Assembly: GCF_014873875.1 (NCBI RefSeq)
Contig: NZ_JADBEM010000001.1
Span: forward strand, 5,084,001 to 5,148,000
Source: Actinopolymorpha pittospori
GTDB taxonomy: Bacteria > Actinomycetota > Actinomycetes > Propionibacteriales > Actinopolymorphaceae
Length of the DNA: 64,000 bases
Direction of reading: 5' to 3'
Both the position numbers and the translations under genes were made by a program. The notes below the pieces were generated by a model that worked only from the letters and a program-made list of their open reading frames with translations, was not told the DNA's origin and did no database searches. Below are positions 20,002-27,721 of the stretch, piece by piece. The first letter of the stretch is position 1; each line of letters opens with the position of its first letter.

Positions 20002-20274
20002 CGACCTGGCTGCCGAGCCGCGCTGCTCGCCTTGCGCTTCCCCCTCTGGGCGGCCTGGACCTTGCTCGGACTGTTCGCCGTCCAGTTCGCCCTGCCTGGG
20101 CAGACCGCGCGGTATGTGCTCTGCGTCATCCACACCGTGATCGCGATCGCCGCGCTGGTCCGAAACCGTCGACACATCCTTCCCACACTGGCAGCACCGT
20201 TCCGCCGCCACCCCGACAGCGAGCTATCCGACGCCGAAGACGATCAGAAGAACGCGCTGTCAGGCGCACGTTGA
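19999..20274 (+). CDS. Small membrane protein (two predicted helices)
   Basis: An open frame of 91 codons starting at GTG 19999. Two hydrophobic segments (FPLWAAWTLLGLFAVQFAL and VLCVIHTVIAIAAL) are followed by a charged tail (DSELSDAEDDQKN). No ribosome-binding site is obvious because the start lies in the arm of the hairpin. The gene could be real and read through the hairpin, or the start could be TTG a little downstream. Function unknown. Confidence 0.5.
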   Translation: MRPGCRAALLALRFPLWAAWTLLGLFAVQFALPGQTARYVLCVIHTVIAIAALVRNRRHILPTLAAPFRRHPDSELSDAEDDQKNALSGAR

Positions 20275-20642
20275 CAACCCGACCGGCAGAACCGCCGGGC
20301 TGGCCTAGCCTGACCGGCACGGCAGACCCAGACCATCGATTGAGCGCGGTGTCGGGTTTGGCTCTCCACGCTGGCGCCGGTGCTGTCGGCGCCACTGGAC
20401 GCATGTCTGGTCTGGGAAGGCGGGAGGGCCGCTGTTCCCTTCGGGGCACGGCCTGTCAGCCAGGTACACGTCGTCCTGGTCCAGGCGTAATCGTCCTGGG
20501 CCGCTCGTCGGCGACTGCCCTCAGCAACGTCCTCACCCAGGTCGCGGGCCGAGACTGCCTCATCGTCCCAGCGGTGTCTGCGCGACTCCTCGCTCTCTCG
20601 CCCAGGCGTCTGTTCCGCGAGCAAGAAGTGGCGGTCGATCTG
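20275..20642. other. Stretch without a supportable gene
   Basis: No frame here has a convincing start and family resemblance. The minus-strand pair downstream ends at 20643. I see no repeat or RNA structure that stands out. Confidence 0.4.
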
Positions 20643-21116
20643 CTAATTCACCTCGTCCACGACGAGGTTCAACGCCTCGGAAAGATGGGCCGGAACTTCG
20701 GCGGTGGTGGCACCTTCGAGGGTGAAGCGATCATTGTCCGCGGACACTTCATATCCGCCGCTTGGCGACATGGCCCCGTGTCGGCTGTTCCAGATCTTGA
20801 CGATCAGGTCTGTCTCGATGCGGGTCATGGCTCGAGACATGCGGGCGACCACTTTGTAGGTCCCGGAGCTGTGATCGTTCTCGGACGAGCTGACTTCGCC
20901 GGTCAGGATGTGGAAGTGGAACCACACGATGAAGCCGCCGAAGGACCACGCGCCTGCAACACCCCACTTACGCCAGGGGTTGAGCCCCAGCCAAGCCCGG
21001 AGGCGCTCGCTGAGGGTGTCGCCGACGACCTTGTTCCGGATGGCCGGGATCTCGAGAGCGAGGAAGCTGCCGATCACGGCGGCGAGCCAGAGACCCCAGA
21101 TGAGGTCAGGCGACAT
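20643..21116 (-). CDS. Membrane-anchored protein, phage-like, function unknown
   Basis: A 157-residue protein from ATG 21116 (MSPDLIWGLW). It has an N-terminal transmembrane helix (LWLAAVIGSFLALEIPAI), a basic amphipathic stretch, a second hydrophobic segment (AGAWSFGGFIVWFHFHI) and a soluble tail of about 80 residues. The layout resembles small membrane proteins of actinobacterial prophages, but I do not recognise the family. The start overlaps the preceding gene by 11 bp, so the two are translationally coupled. Confidence 0.55.
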   Translation of the reverse strand: MSPDLIWGLWLAAVIGSFLALEIPAIRNKVVGDTLSERLRAWLGLNPWRKWGVAGAWSFGGFIVWFHFHILTGEVSSSENDHSSGTYKVVARMSRAMTRIETDLIVKIWNSRHGAMSPSGGYEVSADNDRFTLEGATTAEVPAHLSEALNLVVDEVN

Positions 21117-21318
21117 CGATGCCGCCGATCGCCACGGCAAGCCGGCCGTCGGGGCCGCGGGTCACGCCGAGGGGCTCCTCGTCGCCCGTGCCGATGCCGA
21201 TAACGACGCCGACAGGGGCCGAGAGCTGGTAGCCGAAGCGGTCCTCGAGCTCGGAGACGGCCTGGACGAACGCGGCGGCCTTGCTGATGACTGCGGGTGA
21301 GATCGCGTAGACGGTCAC
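21106..21318 (-). CDS. Small hypothetical protein, coupled to the membrane protein
   Basis: A 70-residue protein from GTG 21318, chosen because GAAGGA lies at a normal distance upstream and the hydrophobic pattern begins there. The text SKAAAFVQAVSELEDRFGYQL is helical, and GPDGRLAVAIGGID suggests a small beta sheet. Together with the following gene it forms a two-gene unit of phage-like character. Function unknown. Confidence 0.55.
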   Translation of the reverse strand: MTVYAISPAVISKAAAFVQAVSELEDRFGYQLSAPVGVVIGIGTGDEEPLGVTRGPDGRLAVAIGGIDVA

Positions 21319-22456
21319 GTCGGACTTCCTTCGTGGGGAACGAACGTGCGAGGAGGAAGCCCGGGGGTCCACAGGCTTACGCACAAGGTGGGACAAGGGG
21401 CCTAAAGGCCCTGAACTCGTGTGACTTTGGGCCGGATCAGCGCGGGTCTCGCAGTGGGTATCTGGACCGACGGCACCTGCACGGGCCCCTTACGGCCGTC
21501 TACGTCTCGCCTCCGGCGTAGGCGGCCCGGCGGGCGCACGACCCCTGTGCCCGTGCAGAGGGCGAGAAGCTATGCCGTCCCGGTGACGGGGCGTGGCGGG
21601 GAGGGGTCACCCCATAGGTCAGCGGTCAGATCAGACCGGGATGAGACTCCGCCGGACGATCGCGGGAAACCCCGGAGACGGGTCGCGTTACCTCGGCTGC
21701 TGTCTTGCGCCCGTGATGCCATCGACAGAGGTCTGCAAGTTGCCTTATAGCGCAGACTTCGACCCTACGTTCCCGTTCGTCCCGCGGCGTGGGACGGAAC
21801 TCACCAACAGAACGTGATCCTCGCCGAGTAGGTCAGGACTCGAGGGGAACGCGACTGTGCGGAGCCGCGGTCGCGTCAACGTGGTCGTGCTCACAGCGCG
21901 GGAGGGGCGCATTGGCAGATCCCGGCGAGATCGAGGCCATGCGTGCATACCGAGTGGCAGTCTCAAACCCGTCGGCCAGCGCCTTGGCAAGGGGCATCGG
22001 TCATCGACCGGGACCGTCGAGGCCCTCCCGCATGACCTGCTGTGCAGGGCCAACACAAGCCGCTTCGATTACCGCCTCAAGCGGAGCATCAGTCAGGCTT
22101 GCATACGGCTGAGCTTTGCGCGTTGCATAGTGGAAGCCGCCCATGCCAGCTCCACCTTTGAGTAGTGCCCGAGCCTCCCGACGGCAGTCTGGGGCGTTGA
22201 CAGACAGATCCCGGCTCTGGTGCTGCGGATGTGGCTGCCACTGCGCCAAATGGCGTGTGCGTAGCAGGGACAGGACTGCAGCAGTGCTGAGTGCAGTGCA
22301 GGTCATCTCGTGGATGAGGTGCCTACCTGTAACAGCTGGCGTCTGAGCGGCGGATCCGTGCGGTGCCGTCGGTGGGTCCGCCAACCGGATGGTGATCGAC
22401 TGTCACCGCCAGGGGCGGTCCACGGGCCGCAGCACCGCCTGATCAGGAGGATCGGC
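21319..22456. other. Long stretch without a supportable gene
   Basis: Codon patterns are irregular on both strands and I recognise no protein family. A minus-strand frame at 22001-22384 is open (ending near VIEAACVGPAQQVM) but has no clear ribosome-binding site. The upstream signals of the secreted nuclease-fold gene must lie at the right end; CAGGAGG at 22444-22450 is its ribosome-binding site. Confidence 0.45.
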
Positions 22457-23365
22457 GTGAAGCGCACTATTCTTAAGTTTCGACCCAGGAGGCTATCTGC
22501 CGCGGCGGCTGCCTTCGCCGCCACCGTCGCGCTCAGCCAGCCTTCTCCTGTGATGGCAGCTGCAGCCGACGGTCCGGCCAATGCTGCGGGGTTGGCGGCC
22601 GGGTCGGTTCCTTTGCGGGTGGCAACCTACAACATCCGAGGGGGAGTCGGTGAGGACGGTGTCTTCGATCTGGGCCGTACGGAGGCGGCTATCCGCTCGG
22701 TGGATGCCGGTGTTGTCGGGCTCCAGGAGGTCGACGTGCATTGGCGCGCCCGAAGCGACTTTGCCGATGAGGCTCGTAGGCTGGCCGATCGGTTGAAAAT
22801 GCGGGTGTTCTTCGCGCCGATCTATGTACGTCCGTCGCATGTTGAGGGAGCGGCTCGCCGGCAGTACGGCGTCGCGCTGTTGAGCCGCTACCCCATTCTG
22901 CGGGCGGAGAACCATGAGATCACCCGGTTGTCCTCCCGGACGCCCAACATGGTGCAGTTGCAAACCTTGATGCCCGGCTTCGCTGAGGTCACGGTCGCCG
23001 TCGGGGGTATGCGGGTCCACGTCTACTCGACGCATCTGGACTACCGGCACGACCCGTCGGTGCGGCGTGCCCAGGTGGCGGACATGCTCAACGTCATGGC
23101 CCCCGATCACGGCCCGAAGGTTCTGGTCGGTGACTTCAACGCCAAGCCGGACGCTCCTGAAATTGCAGCGCTGTGGCAGCAGGGGCTGGTGAACGTTGGC
23201 CCGAACGCTGGCAAGACCTATCCCGCCACCCGCCCGGCGAAGACCATCGACCTGGTGACTGTTTCACCCGACATCACCGTGCGTTCCGCCAGGGTGGAGG
23301 CGACCGCAGCGTCGGATCACCGCCCAGTGGTCAGCGATCTGCTGCTTCAGCAGCACGGCCGCTGA
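22457..23365 (+). CDS. Secreted endonuclease/exonuclease/phosphatase-fold protein
   Basis: A 302-residue protein starting at GTG 22457, 6 bp after CAGGAGG. A basic start and a hydrophobic stretch ending near PVMAAAADG form a signal peptide. The mature part has the EEP order of motifs: RVATYNIRGG, VGLQEVD (metal-binding Glu), YSTHLDYR (His), VLVGDFNAKP (Asp-Asn pair), and the final SDHRPVVSDL (Asp-His). All catalytic positions are present. It should hydrolyse phosphodiester or phosphomonoester bonds outside the cell; nucleic acid, lipid or inositol phosphate are all possible substrates. Confidence 0.85.
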   Translation: MKRTILKFRPRRLSAAAAAFAATVALSQPSPVMAAAADGPANAAGLAAGSVPLRVATYNIRGGVGEDGVFDLGRTEAAIRSVDAGVVGLQEVDVHWRARSDFADEARRLADRLKMRVFFAPIYVRPSHVEGAARRQYGVALLSRYPILRAENHEITRLSSRTPNMVQLQTLMPGFAEVTVAVGGMRVHVYSTHLDYRHDPSVRRAQVADMLNVMAPDHGPKVLVGDFNAKPDAPEIAALWQQGLVNVGPNAGKTYPATRPAKTIDLVTVSPDITVRSARVEATAASDHRPVVSDLLLQQHGR

Positions 23366-23373
23366 GCCTGCAG

Positions 23374-23510
23374 TGTCATTCGATGTGCGGGGCGGGAACG
23401 CCACCACAGGACCCCTAGATCGACCAACAGTTCGGACACGGGTTTGGACGCCATCGCCCGCCCCGATCGGCGTGGATCGTGTGCGGTTGGCCCCGTTACG
23501 GTTAACCGTC
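23374..23510 (-). mobile_element. Remnant of an IS3-family transposase gene
   Basis: About 135 bp match the minus-strand orfB of the IS3 element at 49313-50640 with the IS630 insertion removed: ATTCGATGTGCGGGG, the TAGATCGACCA junction, GACACGGGTTTGG and CCCCGTTACGGTT are shared. It thus shows the uninterrupted form of the IS630 target. The homology starts at GTCATT, exactly where IS110 sits in the other copy. Confidence 0.8.
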
Positions 23511-23949
23511 GCATTGGGCAAGAAGGCCCCTTCAGCGAGGAGGAGCTTGCTGGGGTGCCACGATGGTCGGATGGCCGCGTTCTTGCTGCTCCCCACAGAG
23601 TCGGGTATCAACTTGGCCGACGTCGAGAGCTGGGTCGAACGCGCGCGCACTCTCGGCGCCTCCGCGATCTCGCCGGTCCGCGTCGGCGCTTCGCCGCTTG
23701 CTGCAGGCCATGACGGCGGGGTGACGCTGAGCGTTCCCGTCGCTGCGAGCCGGAGGATACTGCCGGAAACGGCTGGCCCGTACCAAGCTGAGGCCGAGGA
23801 TAGGACCGACCACGATCGCGTCCCCGAGACGGAGGCCGACGGTGAGAGCGTCTTCGACGGCACGGGCCAAACTGCTGTCGAGGAGAGTCCCGCGCGGCGC
23901 GAAGCGCGTGCCCTCCGGCGGCTGCCCCTGCCAGTCTTCTCCCACCCTT

Positions 23950-24650
23950 CGTAGGGAGCGAACGCGATCTGCGCGCACTCCCGCGCGCCCCTGACCCTCG
24001 TCCTGCCCGACTCTTGCTTTTGGGGGAGTTGAGCGGCGCCGAGATGACGCCGGCCTGCCTGGCGGTCGAGTGCTGCGGCGGCGAGCTCCACACGTCGTGC
24101 CTCGTCCTCGCCGGGGTCGTAGTCGACGGCCGGCCCGGCTTCCAGCGTGGCGGCCTTCGTCTCGATGCGCCTGGCTTTGTCGACGGCGGCCGCGGCTTCG
24201 CCGTCCTCCCCGGCCGTGTCGACGTCGGCGCGTGCCTCGTCAACGGCGGCGGACGCCTCACCCGGGGTTCCGGTGGTGTCGACACCCGCACGCCACGCGC
24301 CTCCTCGACAGCTGGCGCGGCGCCACCGGACGGCCCGGACGCCCCGCGCGCTTCCTGTACAGCGGCCGCCGCCGGACCGCCTGCCGGACCGGCGGCGGGT
24401 CCACCGGTACCCGGCATGCCGGGCTGCCCACCCATCGCGCCACCGTCGTCGGGTGGGGCGATCCCGAGCGCGTCCTCGGGCAGCTTCGGCACCGGCGCCT
24501 TGTTCGGAGAGATCCATAGCGCCCGGGAGTGCGGGTTGTTGTAAAGCTCCCGCTTCGCATCCCTGCGGTGACGCTCTTCCCTCTGCCAGTGCCCGACCGG
24601 CAGTTCGCCGGCCGGATATGAGCCCAGCGTTCTCCTGAAGCAACGGACGC
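23950..24650 (-). pseudogene. Phage portal-protein-like C-terminal remnant
   Basis: From about 24650 the minus strand reads ELPVGHWQREERHRRDAKRE, LYNNPHSRALWISPNKAP and KLPEDALGIAPPDDGG. This resembles the C-terminal region of actinophage portal proteins, with a Gly/Pro/Ala-rich tail. Homologous-looking text continues in another frame (EASAAVDEARADVDTAG, ARRIETKAATLEAGPAVDY), so at least one frameshift has occurred near 24300. No start codon is identifiable. It is a relic of a prophage and probably not expressed. The family call rests on recall of the motif style. Confidence 0.45.
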
Positions 24651-24885
24651 CCTATCGCGGACCCGGCTGGTCGCGCGGCATGCGGTCCACCGGGAGGCCT
24701 GCGCCAGACTGGACGGGACTCTGGCGCAGGCGACTCGCGGGGGAGGTGCCCACCTCAGCAACCCATCGGCGTGCGGGCCGGGGGATGACGAGTCCGCAGC
24801 CGGTGGTGGACCGGTCGCCGTAGATGTTGTTTCATTGGCGGCGGGGTCATGTTCGCAGTCTCACCCGTCGGGGGGAGTTGTCACA

Positions 24886-24912
24886 CCCAAAAGTTCGTGA
24901 GCGTTTCCACAT
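24886..24912. repeat. Solo IS21-like terminal repeat
   Basis: The sequence AAAGTTCGTGAGCGTTTCC with ACATG after it nearly matches the outer right end of the IS21 element at 11466-11489 (AAAGTCTCGTGAGCGTGTCC). No istA or istB sequence is attached. It looks like a footprint left after loss of a related element. Confidence 0.4.
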
Positions 24913-25080
24913 GCCGGGAGCGGAGCGAACGGATGGTGGGGGCGGGCGAGAAATGGTCGGCGGGGAGAGGCATGCTTTCTTTAGGGGTTTCGGCCATGGC
25001 TATTCGTCTACGTCCTGTCATGTGCCCGGCGATGCGTACGCCGTGTTGGTGACCGCTGAGATGGTGAAGGATGCCGACCA
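24913..25080 (+). other. Spacer upstream of a small gene
   Basis: An open plus-strand frame ends at 25084 with the text GDAYAVLVTAEMVKDADQ and overlaps the next start as ATGA. It may be the tail of a decayed coupled gene. Its start and family are unclear. Confidence 0.3.
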
Positions 25081-25302
25081 ATGACGGCGCCGAGGAAGGT
25101 ACTGACGTTCTACGAAGCCGTGGAGCTCCGCAAGCTCGCCGTCCACGCAATCGAAGCCCACGGCGACGCCATCAGGGCCGCCTCCACCGACGGGGAAGAT
25201 GTGGAGGCCGCGTCCGCCGCCTCCACGGAGGCCACTCGACAGCTCCACCACTGGATCAACGTCCACACCGATTACACCACCCCCGAGACAGACGTCAGCT
25301 GA
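25081..25302 (+). CDS. Small hypothetical helical protein
   Basis: A 73-residue acidic, mostly helical protein (FYEAVELRKLAVHAIEAHGD, EDVEAASAASTEATRQLHHW) starting at ATG 25081. The start overlaps an upstream stop as ATGA. It has neither a membrane segment nor a recognisable domain. Size, amphipathic pattern and setting beside phage-like remnants suggest a phage accessory gene. Function unknown. Confidence 0.5.
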   Translation: MTAPRKVLTFYEAVELRKLAVHAIEAHGDAIRAASTDGEDVEAASAASTEATRQLHHWINVHTDYTTPETDVS

Positions 25303-25395
25303 TGCCACGCCAGATCCTCTTACACGCCGGATGCTGGTCGACAGGCGGCGTGTGGGTCGACCGCCGCGCAAGGGGCGAGGACGCCTCCGAAGCGG

Positions 25396-25771
25396 TCAGC
25401 GCCGCAGCGGCGAGAGCACCAGATACGGAGCGAGGTGGTCGACCGCCCGCCCTGCCACGGACTTGGAGATCCCGAACAGCAACGCCGCCTGCCGCAGCGT
25501 CAGGTTCGTGCGGTCGTAGACCGCGACCAGCAACACCCGGTCTTCCAGCACCCCATGGCCGGCCCGCACCAGCCTGCTCCCCACCACGACGACCCACTCG
25601 ACCCACGACCCCAACCAGCTTGCGGAACTGCCGCACCGACCACCTCGTAAACACCGAGATCCACACATCCGACCCAGCGTTGATCACCTGATCAACCCCG
25701 AACGCCGGGCCCACCGACACGACACGCCGATTATGGGACAGGCTTGCGACGACCAGATGCGGTGGCGCCAC
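25396..25771 (-). pseudogene. IS5-type transposase N-terminal fragment
   Basis: The minus strand reads DRVLLVAVYDRTNLTLRQAA followed by LLFGISKSVAGRAVDHLAPY, the helix-turn-helix found at the start of IS5-group DDE transposases (HTH_Tnp_4 type). An upstream piece in another frame (VWISVFTRWSVRQFRKLVGV) looks like the preceding residues, so a frameshift separates them. The catalytic domain is absent. It is a dead fragment. Confidence 0.65.
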
Positions 25772-25866
25772 GCACGGCTCGCGGAGCTGCGGCGCCGAAC
25801 TCGTCGGTAGCTGGCTAGTGTCGAAAGCACGCCACGCTACCGCCTACATCATGAGGAGGAGGGGAT
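25772..25866 (+). promoter_or_regulatory. Leader of the DUF1931 gene with strong ribosome-binding site
   Basis: The sequence GAGGAGGAGGGGAT precedes ATG 25867 at a normal distance. Such a strong site marks 25867 as a genuine start even though the downstream gene is now broken. Confidence 0.6.
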
Positions 25867-26315
25867 ATGCCGGTCATGGGTGTGAGCAAGTTCGAGGGGT
25901 TCTTCCGCGCTGCCGCGAGCCTGGACGTTGACAAGAGTGATATCAAACGTTACAACGACTTTCTGGACACCAAGCTCCACGACCTGTTCATTATCGGCAG
26001 GGCTGCGGCAAAGGCCAACGGCCGGGACATAATCGAGCCGACTGACCTGCCCATCACAAAGGGCCTGTAGGAAAGCATGCACGCTTTCCGACGACTGGAC
26101 GAGGAGATCGAGGTCGCACCACTCCTGAGCTCCTCGCAGCACAGCCACCTCTGGACGTCATGATCAGCGAGACCACACGCGAAAAGCTGCCCGACATCGC
26201 CGGCGGCCTGAGCGTCGCCCTCGCCAGGACATTCAAGGTTCTTGAACCTGGCCTGAAGAATCCACAGACTGAGCATTGGGAGCGCTCGTTCCAGATCTTC
26301 GGCCAGCTCCTCTGA
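25867..26315 (+). pseudogene. DUF1931 (histone-fold-like) protein, nonsense and frameshift
   Basis: The first 67 residues (MGVSKFEGFFRAAASLDVDK, GRAAAKANGRDIIEPTDLPI) are typical of DUF1931, a small family with a double histone-like fold that often neighbours bacterial stress genes. At 26068 the codon after KGL is TAG where the family usually has CAG (Gln). Reading through it, homology continues (ESMHAFRRLDEEIEVAPLL), shifts by one base near 26130, then runs as PLDVMISETTREKLPDIAG to a stop at 26315. Family length is about 150 residues, which matches the sum of the parts. Two separate lesions argue for true decay. Confidence 0.75.
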
Positions 26316-26390
26316 ACTGACCAGTCGTTCGCGCTCCCCGTGTGGTGTTTCGTGATCCTCTGGAGTCCGGCACCTGCGACGGAGAATGCT

Positions 26391-27248
26391 ATGAGTCCGC
26401 TTGACCTGCTATGGCTGTTACTCCTTCTCATCAGTCTGCAACCCACGATCCAGCAGCAGATACTGGCAGGAAGGCGCACACACGCCATCCACGCGATGGA
26501 GAGGCAGCGCGGCTCGCGGACGATCACGCTCATCCACCGTCGGGAGACGTTCACATTTCTTGGCATTCCGTTCGGCGGCTTCATCGACATCGATGACTCC
26601 GAGGCGGTCCTACGCGCCATCGAGCTGACGGGGAAGCAGGTCCCCATCGACTTCGTCCTGCACACGCCAGGCGGTCTCGTTCTGGCGGCCGAACAGATCG
26701 CATCGGCCCTCGCCGACCACCCCGCACCGGTGACTGTGCACGTGCCGCACTACGCGCTGAGCGGTGGCACCCTCATAGCTCTGGCCGCCGATCAGATCGT
26801 GATGTCGCCCTCGGCCGTTCTCGGTCCCCTCGATCCGCAGCTTGGTGAGTACCCCTCCGCTTCGATCCTGAGCGCGGTTGCCCAAAAGGACACCAACGAG
26901 CTCGACGACAAGACATTGATCCTCGCCGATGTCTCCCGCAAGGCACAGACACAGGTGCGGGAGTTCGTCGCGGAGTTGCTACGCCGACAGATGCCAGACG
27001 CGCAGGCTGTCGAGCTCGCCCGTACGCTCACCGACGGGCGCTGGACGCACGATTACCCCATCGACGTCAAGCATGGCCAGGCGCTCGGCCTGAAGATCTC
27101 CACCGAGCTGCCCGATCCCGCTCGCGTTCTGATGCGGCTCTACCCGCAGCCACGCGGTCGACGGCCCTCGGTCGAGTACATCCCTGTCCCGTATGGCGCG
27201 CCTCCCTCGCCCGAACGGCGCCGGCACGGCCCGGGTCGCGCTCGCTGA
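26391..27248 (+). CDS. SDH-family Clp-fold serine proteinase, membrane-anchored
   Basis: A 285-residue protein from ATG 26391, with GGAGA a few bases upstream. One N-terminal hydrophobic helix (LDLLWLLLLLISL) should anchor it in the membrane. The rest is a ClpP/SppA-like fold: FVLHTPGGLVLAAEQIA, then HYALSGGTLIALAADQIVM with the nucleophile Ser in ALSGG, and GPLDPQLGEYP, as in the serine-dehydrogenase-proteinase family. It probably cleaves membrane or misfolded proteins. Placement between DUF1931 and dnaK fits a stress role. Confidence 0.8.
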   Translation: MSPLDLLWLLLLLISLQPTIQQQILAGRRTHAIHAMERQRGSRTITLIHRRETFTFLGIPFGGFIDIDDSEAVLRAIELTGKQVPIDFVLHTPGGLVLAAEQIASALADHPAPVTVHVPHYALSGGTLIALAADQIVMSPSAVLGPLDPQLGEYPSASILSAVAQKDTNELDDKTLILADVSRKAQTQVREFVAELLRRQMPDAQAVELARTLTDGRWTHDYPIDVKHGQALGLKISTELPDPARVLMRLYPQPRGRRPSVEYIPVPYGAPPSPERRRHGPGRAR

Positions 27249-27721
27249 GCTCCATGACCCGCGGGGATGACCCAAAGTCGGGCACTGGGTACGACTTCGT
27301 CGCCCCGCCGCCAAAATACTTTAAGAATTGGTCGTGATATTAGTTGACACTGACCCTGTTCCGTCGACGACCAACGGGTTTTCCCCACTGACCGTTCATA
27401 GTCCCGGCACCTCCATGAGTACTCAAGCTCTCGACGACCGCAAGGCAGATCCCGGCCCGGTTAACTGCGTAAGTCTCTTTACACTCCACTTGCGTAGGGG
27501 TGACACTGTCTGGAGTTGCGGGAGTCTCACGGCCACACTAATGGCAGGTGCTCGTCCGCATACCTGACCGACGCCGCAGTGTGAGTGTGGCGTCCAAACA
27601 CCAGCCTGACGGACTGAAGCGGAACCCGCGCTCCTGCTGCAGCGAAACGCATCATGATGTTTTCAGCATCGATACAACTCAGCAGTCACCTGATTTTCCA
27701 ACTCAGCCGAACGGACTCATC
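27249..27721 (+). promoter_or_regulatory. dnaK upstream region
   Basis: About 470 bp without a gene, locally richer in A+T than the surroundings (for example AATACTTTAAGAATTGG near 27313). A TTGACA hexamer stands at 27344-27349, but I find no convincing -10 element at 17 bp. The HspR-like half-site is listed separately. The region most likely holds the heat-shock promoter of the dnaK operon. Confidence 0.5.
27416..27427. promoter_or_regulatory. HspR (HAIR)-like half-site upstream of dnaK
   Basis: TGAGTACTCAAG contains the right half ACTCAAG of the HAIR consensus (CTTGAGT-N7-ACTCAAG), and TGAGTACTCA is a perfect 10-bp palindrome. The other half is fused without the 7-bp spacer, so binding by HspR is uncertain. 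It lies about 300 bp upstream of dnaK. Confidence 0.4.

Noticed and set aside
27344..27372. Sigma-70-type promoter with TTGACA
   Set aside because: No acceptable -10 hexamer at 16-19 bp; chance match in a GC-rich genome is possible.
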